This document shows, in pieces, positions 15,901 through 18,706 of a stretch of DNA of 18,706 nucleotides; positions within the stretch are counted from its first letter, which is position 1, and each line of letters starts with the position of its first letter. A model generated the notes under the pieces. It did no database searches. It saw only the letters and a list, made by a program, of their open reading frames with translations, and was not told where the DNA came from. The DNA lies in contig CAZMGF010000045.1 in NCBI GenBank assembly GCA_964565765.1, positions 1 through 18,706 of the forward strand, given 5' to 3'. The position numbers and the translations under genes are program-made. This stretch comes from Bog-1181 sp964565765 (GTDB lineage Bacteria; Oederibacteriota; PGYV01; Palsa-1178).

Positions 15901-16527
15901 TTACGCCTGTTTTACGAGTATGGTTTCGACCACGTGGCCGACAACCTTGCAGATATCAAGGACTGTTTCCGCTTCCTGGTAAATTTCCTTCCATTTAATA
16001 AATTCAATAGGGTCTTTTTCGTTGTCAACGAGCCAGCCCAGGGCGTTATCGCGCAGTTTGTCGCCTTCCGATTCATACGCGGATACCTGCTTGCATGCTT
16101 CAACGACCTTGTTCATATGCTTGGTGTCGCGCAGCCCGCGTACTGCGACTCCCAGGGCGCATACAGCCTTCTCGATTATTTCTGAAAACTCTATCAACAA
16201 CTTGTTTGGTTCCTTTATCTTATATACTTTCATACGAGAAACTATCGTGTTGAGCATATCATTTACATCATCAAGTTTTTTTGCCAGTGTGTGGATGTCT
16301 TCCCTGTCAAAAGGGGTTATGAAAGTTTTATTAAGGTGCTCAATTATGGCGTATGCCATCTTGTCCCCGCTGTGCTCTATTTCCCTCATTTTTTCGCGGT
16401 CCTCGGTGCCGACCTCGCCTTTTGCCGCTATTCCTTTGAACAAATCGCAGGCTTCTTCAGCATAGGACATTTCCTTGTCAAAAAAGTCAAAGAAATTAAA
16501 ATCTTTTGGAAAAAATTTTTCAAGCAT
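15901..16527 (-). CDS. DUF47 family PhoU-like protein, accessory to PiT phosphate transporter
   Basis: Cytoplasmic, all-helical 208-residue protein of the DUF47 (TIGR00153/PhoU-like) family. The two-fold PhoU-like repeat is visible: EIEHSGDKMAYAIIEHLNKT (49-68) with TPFDREDIHTLAKKLDDVND (71-90), and YESEGDKLRD (151-160) with the acidic EIYQEAETVLDICK (181-194), residues that bind metal clusters in PhoU-like proteins. The frame extends nine codons upstream, but AAGGAG lies 6 nt before the ATG at 16527, giving the usual N-terminus (MLEKFFPKDFNFFDFF). First gene of a two-gene operon with the PiT permease 33 bp downstream; DUF47 proteins are thought to modulate the transporter. Confidence 0.93.
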   Translation of the reverse strand: MLEKFFPKDFNFFDFFDKEMSYAEEACDLFKGIAAKGEVGTEDREKMREIEHSGDKMAYAIIEHLNKTFITPFDREDIHTLAKKLDDVNDMLNTIVSRMKVYKIKEPNKLLIEFSEIIEKAVCALGVAVRGLRDTKHMNKVVEACKQVSAYESEGDKLRDNALGWLVDNEKDPIEFIKWKEIYQEAETVLDICKVVGHVVETILVKQA

Positions 16528-16557
16528 ATTTTGCTCCTTTGATTTTATATACAACGG

Positions 16558-16574
16558 CTTAACGTAATCTTAAC
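16558..16574. repeat. Direct repeat CTTAAC-N5-CTTAAC (possible Pho box)
   Basis: Plus strand CTTAAC (16558-16563) and CTTAAC (16569-16574) repeat with an 11-bp period, about one helical turn. The embedded TTAACG-N5-TTAACA resembles the tandem TT(A/C/T)A(C/T)A sites of Bacillus PhoP. It overlaps the -10 edge and expected transcription start of the DUF47-PiT operon, so a bound factor would repress. The motif is short and could be chance. Confidence 0.4.
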
Positions 16575-16601
16575 AATAGCACGCTGGAAAGATTTAGTCA
16601 A
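16573..16601 (-). promoter_or_regulatory. Promoter of the DUF47-PiT operon
   Basis: On the minus strand TTGACT (16601-16596) is followed by 17 bp and TATTGT (16578-16573). Start expected near 16566, leaving a leader of about 40 nt before the ATG at 16527. The -35 lies only about 10 bp downstream of the stop codon of the PorV-like/OmpA gene, and no terminator hairpin separates them. Confidence 0.7.
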
Positions 16602-16611
16602 GGAGTGCGAA

Positions 16612-18585
16612 TTATTTATACACATCCGTCCTTATGATTATCTCAACCCTTCTGTTTTTCGCCCTGTCCACGGCCGTATCGTTGGGCGCCACCGGATAAT
16701 TATCAGCGTCGCCTTCAGTGGTAATTTTTTCTCCGTCAATTCCCAGTATGTTCACCATATAATATTTAACCGCGTCGGCGCGGGCCCTGGAGAGTTCTGT
16801 GTTGTTTTTGAAAGCTGTTTTTGAAGACGGTGGAATGTTGTCCGTATGCCCCGCCACAGTAACCGAAACTCCCGGATACTGCGCAAGGACATCTTTCATC
16901 TCGCTTACCATGTTGTACGCGGAAACCTTCACATTGCTCATGCCCGGGTCAAACAGGGCGTCCGACGAGAATATAATTTTTATCTCCCTTATGAGCAGGA
17001 CCCTCTGCATGTTTTCCGTGACAGCTTTGTTGCCGAGCCCGTCGAATGCCGTCAGGGAAAAATAATATTTCTCATTCGTTTTAACGTAAGTGCCGTCATT
17101 GCCTTTGCCGTCCCAGGTATATTTCTCCGGCGGCTCACCCGCGCCTGACAGTGTGAAATACGGCTTTCCAGCGCCGTCCCATATCACAAACTGCCATTTT
17201 TTCACCGTTGACGGGTCAACTGCGCGCAATTCAAAATCGACCGGTATTAAAAGGGCCTGCCTGCCCCCGATATTTACATCCGGCGACGCCTTCAGGGAAA
17301 CCTGCGGCGGGGTGGAATCCACCGCAATCGCCACTTTTTTCGACTCCGAAACTCCGTTCACCACATATTCTGCCGCTGCGCTTGCCATATAAATTCCGTC
17401 CGGCACCGGTGTTCCGTTTATTTTGCCGTCCCAGTCCACAGAGCTGTCAGCGTCCTTCGCCTTTATGGAAGTCAGCAGTTTATTCCCGCTTTTATCGTAA
17501 ATATTTATCACAACATTCTCTATCATGTCCGTCTGCAGCAGTATCGGCGTAAATGTAATTTTATTGCAGGGAGAATCCCTGTTGGTGGATATGTAATAAG
17601 GCAAAACTTTTAGCCTTGCCGGCGGCGTGCCCCACGAATATAGCAGCGATACTCTGTGTACCGCCCCGAGGGTGTCATAATTTTCAAAGGCATAATCTAT
17701 TTCCATGTTTTTCCAGCGCACCCCCGCCCCGAGGGTGGGCCTGATGGTATGCTCCAGCACGAGCCCGGCCCTCACGGCAAAGGTGTCCCAGAACCAGTAC
17801 TCGGCGCCGGCGCCGATATTTATATCAGAATCTATCTGCGCCGTTGCCTGGCAGGATATAAGGAAGTCGCAGTCCGCTATGTTTGTAAGATCCGACAGGC
17901 CGAAGGTCACTCCAAGGGGCTGGTCAAACAGATCCCCGCCGATTGTGGACGGTGTGCCTATGCCGGCCGCAAGCAGCCCCAGCCTTATATAATGCCCCTC
18001 AAGAAGCATCTTGTAAACCGCCCCGATGTCAAAGCTGACATTTGAATCCTTTGCCTGGTCAAGGTAGTCTGTCGTAAGCTTCAGATTCAACCCGAGCGAA
18101 AGATCTTCCGTGGGGTCGAGTGAATAGCCGAATATTATCGCATAACTCTTGGGCGCGAATTTTCCCGTTATAAACTGCGAAAGATCCGGCAGCGTGTTCA
18201 GGTAAGCCGGGTCGTATGATGTTATATCATTTGTGGCGGCCATATCGCCCGGCGAGATGTAGCATATTGCCAGCCCTATTTTTCCCCAGTCAAGCAGAGG
18301 GTCCGGGTTTACAACGGCAAGATAATCATAATTTATCCCGGAGAACCACGCAATATGGGAAAACTGCGCCTCATACCCTAGTACCGCGTCAAGGCACGCG
18401 GGATTATAGAACATTCCGTAAGTGCCGTCAGAGGCCGATATAAAGGCCTCTCCCATTCCCGCCGGCCTGGCAAAGGGCTCTATTTTCATGAAGTTTACCG
18501 CGGTGGTTCCCGGCCCGGAACCAAGCGGGAAAATATAAGCATGCGCGGCGATTAAGACTGAAATTGCAATTAATATTTTTTTCAT
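16612..18585 (-). CDS. Outer-membrane fusion protein: PorV/UPF0164-like barrel, Ig-like domains and OmpA peptidoglycan-binding domain
   Basis: A 657-residue envelope protein. MKKILIAISVLIAAHA is a signal peptide. Residues about 30-320 resemble the PorV/PorQ/UPF0164 beta-barrel family: FMKIEPFARPAGMGEAFISASDGTYGMFYNPACL (32-65), then many amphipathic strands (GLNLKLTTDYL, AGAEYWFWDTFAVRAGLVLE). Residues 340-425 (VVINIYDKSGNKLL, VDWDGKINGTPVPDGIYM) are a FlgD-type Ig domain, and 428-530 a second (YTWDGKGNDGTYVKTNEKYYF). Residues about 533-655 are an OmpA C-terminal domain with GHTDN (579-583), LSRARADAV (598-606) and NRRVEI (644-649), the peptidoglycan-binding signature. An AGGGG lies 4 nt before the ATG at 18585; the adjacent ATG at 18588 is possible. 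Longer starts are ruled out by a promoter inside them. Exact function unknown. Confidence 0.85.
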   Translation of the reverse strand: MKKILIAISVLIAAHAYIFPLGSGPGTTAVNFMKIEPFARPAGMGEAFISASDGTYGMFYNPACLDAVLGYEAQFSHIAWFSGINYDYLAVVNPDPLLDWGKIGLAICYISPGDMAATNDITSYDPAYLNTLPDLSQFITGKFAPKSYAIIFGYSLDPTEDLSLGLNLKLTTDYLDQAKDSNVSFDIGAVYKMLLEGHYIRLGLLAAGIGTPSTIGGDLFDQPLGVTFGLSDLTNIADCDFLISCQATAQIDSDINIGAGAEYWFWDTFAVRAGLVLEHTIRPTLGAGVRWKNMEIDYAFENYDTLGAVHRVSLLYSWGTPPARLKVLPYYISTNRDSPCNKITFTPILLQTDMIENVVINIYDKSGNKLLTSIKAKDADSSVDWDGKINGTPVPDGIYMASAAAEYVVNGVSESKKVAIAVDSTPPQVSLKASPDVNIGGRQALLIPVDFELRAVDPSTVKKWQFVIWDGAGKPYFTLSGAGEPPEKYTWDGKGNDGTYVKTNEKYYFSLTAFDGLGNKAVTENMQRVLLIREIKIIFSSDALFDPGMSNVKVSAYNMVSEMKDVLAQYPGVSVTVAGHTDNIPPSSKTAFKNNTELSRARADAVKYYMVNILGIDGEKITTEGDADNYPVAPNDTAVDRAKNRRVEIIIRTDVYK

Positions 18586-18619
18586 CATACCCCTGAAATG
18601 ATTTTTAACAGCCTGCTCC

Positions 18620-18648
18620 ATTATACCAATATCCCGCTTTTTTTCTAA
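18620..18648 (-). promoter_or_regulatory. Extended -10 promoter of the PorV-like/OmpA gene
   Basis: On the minus strand TGGTATAAT (18628-18620) is a perfect extended -10. The -35 is weak: TTAGAA (18648-18643) at 17 bp or TTGTTA (18651-18646) at 20 bp. Start near 18613 gives a leader of about 25 nt and places upstream in-frame ATGs (18660, 18621) outside the transcript. Confidence 0.6.
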
Positions 18649-18658
18649 CAATAAAAAC

Positions 18659-18690
18659 AAAAAAGGCGGGACTTAAATCCCGCCTTTTTT
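18659..18690 (-). terminator. Strong intrinsic terminator, symmetrical
   Basis: GGCGGGA (18665-18671) and TCCCGCC (18678-18684) form a 7-bp GC-rich stem with loop CTTAAA (plus strand), flanked by A-run and T-run so the stem can extend to about 13 bp and act both ways. No plus-strand gene ends here, so it most likely ends a leftward gene outside the window; the last bases read on the minus strand as Asp-Lys-Ile-Phe-Asn-stop (stop at 18691-18689), a possible end of that gene. It insulates the PorV-like/OmpA promoter. Confidence 0.85.
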
Positions 18691-18706
18691 AATTGAATAT
18701 TTTATC

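Noticed and set aside
18589..18660. 24-codon N-terminal extension of the PorV-like/OmpA gene
   Set aside because: An extended -10 promoter lies inside it and the signal peptide begins at the MKK near 18585.

Overview
The window suggests a Gram-negative bacterium that breaks down polysaccharides and belongs to a poorly sampled lineage. Evidence for an outer membrane is a PorV-like barrel fused to an OmpA peptidoglycan-binding domain. A secreted GH44 glycosidase with long Thr/Pro linkers and a C-terminal 'VYPNP' domain, TTG starts with strong Shine-Dalgarno sites, and a Bacillus-style pyr operon under a PyrR attenuator fit a candidate phylum of the Goldbacteria/Elusimicrobia/Omnitrophica kind. 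That placement is inference; no rRNA or tRNA gene is present to test it.

Layout. Positions 1-9934 (minus strand) hold a pyrimidine operon transcribed right to left: promoter, PyrR-binding hairpin, intrinsic terminator, pyrR, pyrB, pyrC, carA, carB, pyrK, pyrD, then an M23 metallopeptidase gene cut by the left edge. The enzymes make carbamoyl phosphate (CarAB), carbamoyl aspartate (PyrB), dihydroorotate (PyrC) and orotate (PyrD-PyrK). pyrE, pyrF and a uracil permease are absent here. PyrR bound to UMP is expected to stabilise the anti-antiterminator hairpin, so the terminator forms before pyrR.

Positions 9954-12848 (minus) encode the modular GH44 enzyme. A 165-bp divergent spacer separates it from a 7TM-PAS sensor histidine kinase (13014-14858, plus) with no adjacent response regulator. 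The kinase gene converges on a two-gene phosphate uptake operon (minus): a DUF47/PhoU-like protein followed by a PiT-family permease, with a good promoter and a Pho-box-like direct repeat. Positions 16612-18585 (minus) encode the PorV-like/Ig/OmpA fusion. The right edge carries a strong intrinsic terminator, most likely for a leftward gene outside the window.

No CRISPR array, transposase, phage gene, tRNA or rRNA was seen. Every gap between genes is under 300 bp. The most noteworthy items are the PyrR attenuator in what looks like a non-Firmicute, the peptidase gene coupled to pyrD, and the pairing of a PorV-like/OmpA hybrid with a secreted enzyme whose C-terminal domain resembles a sorting domain.
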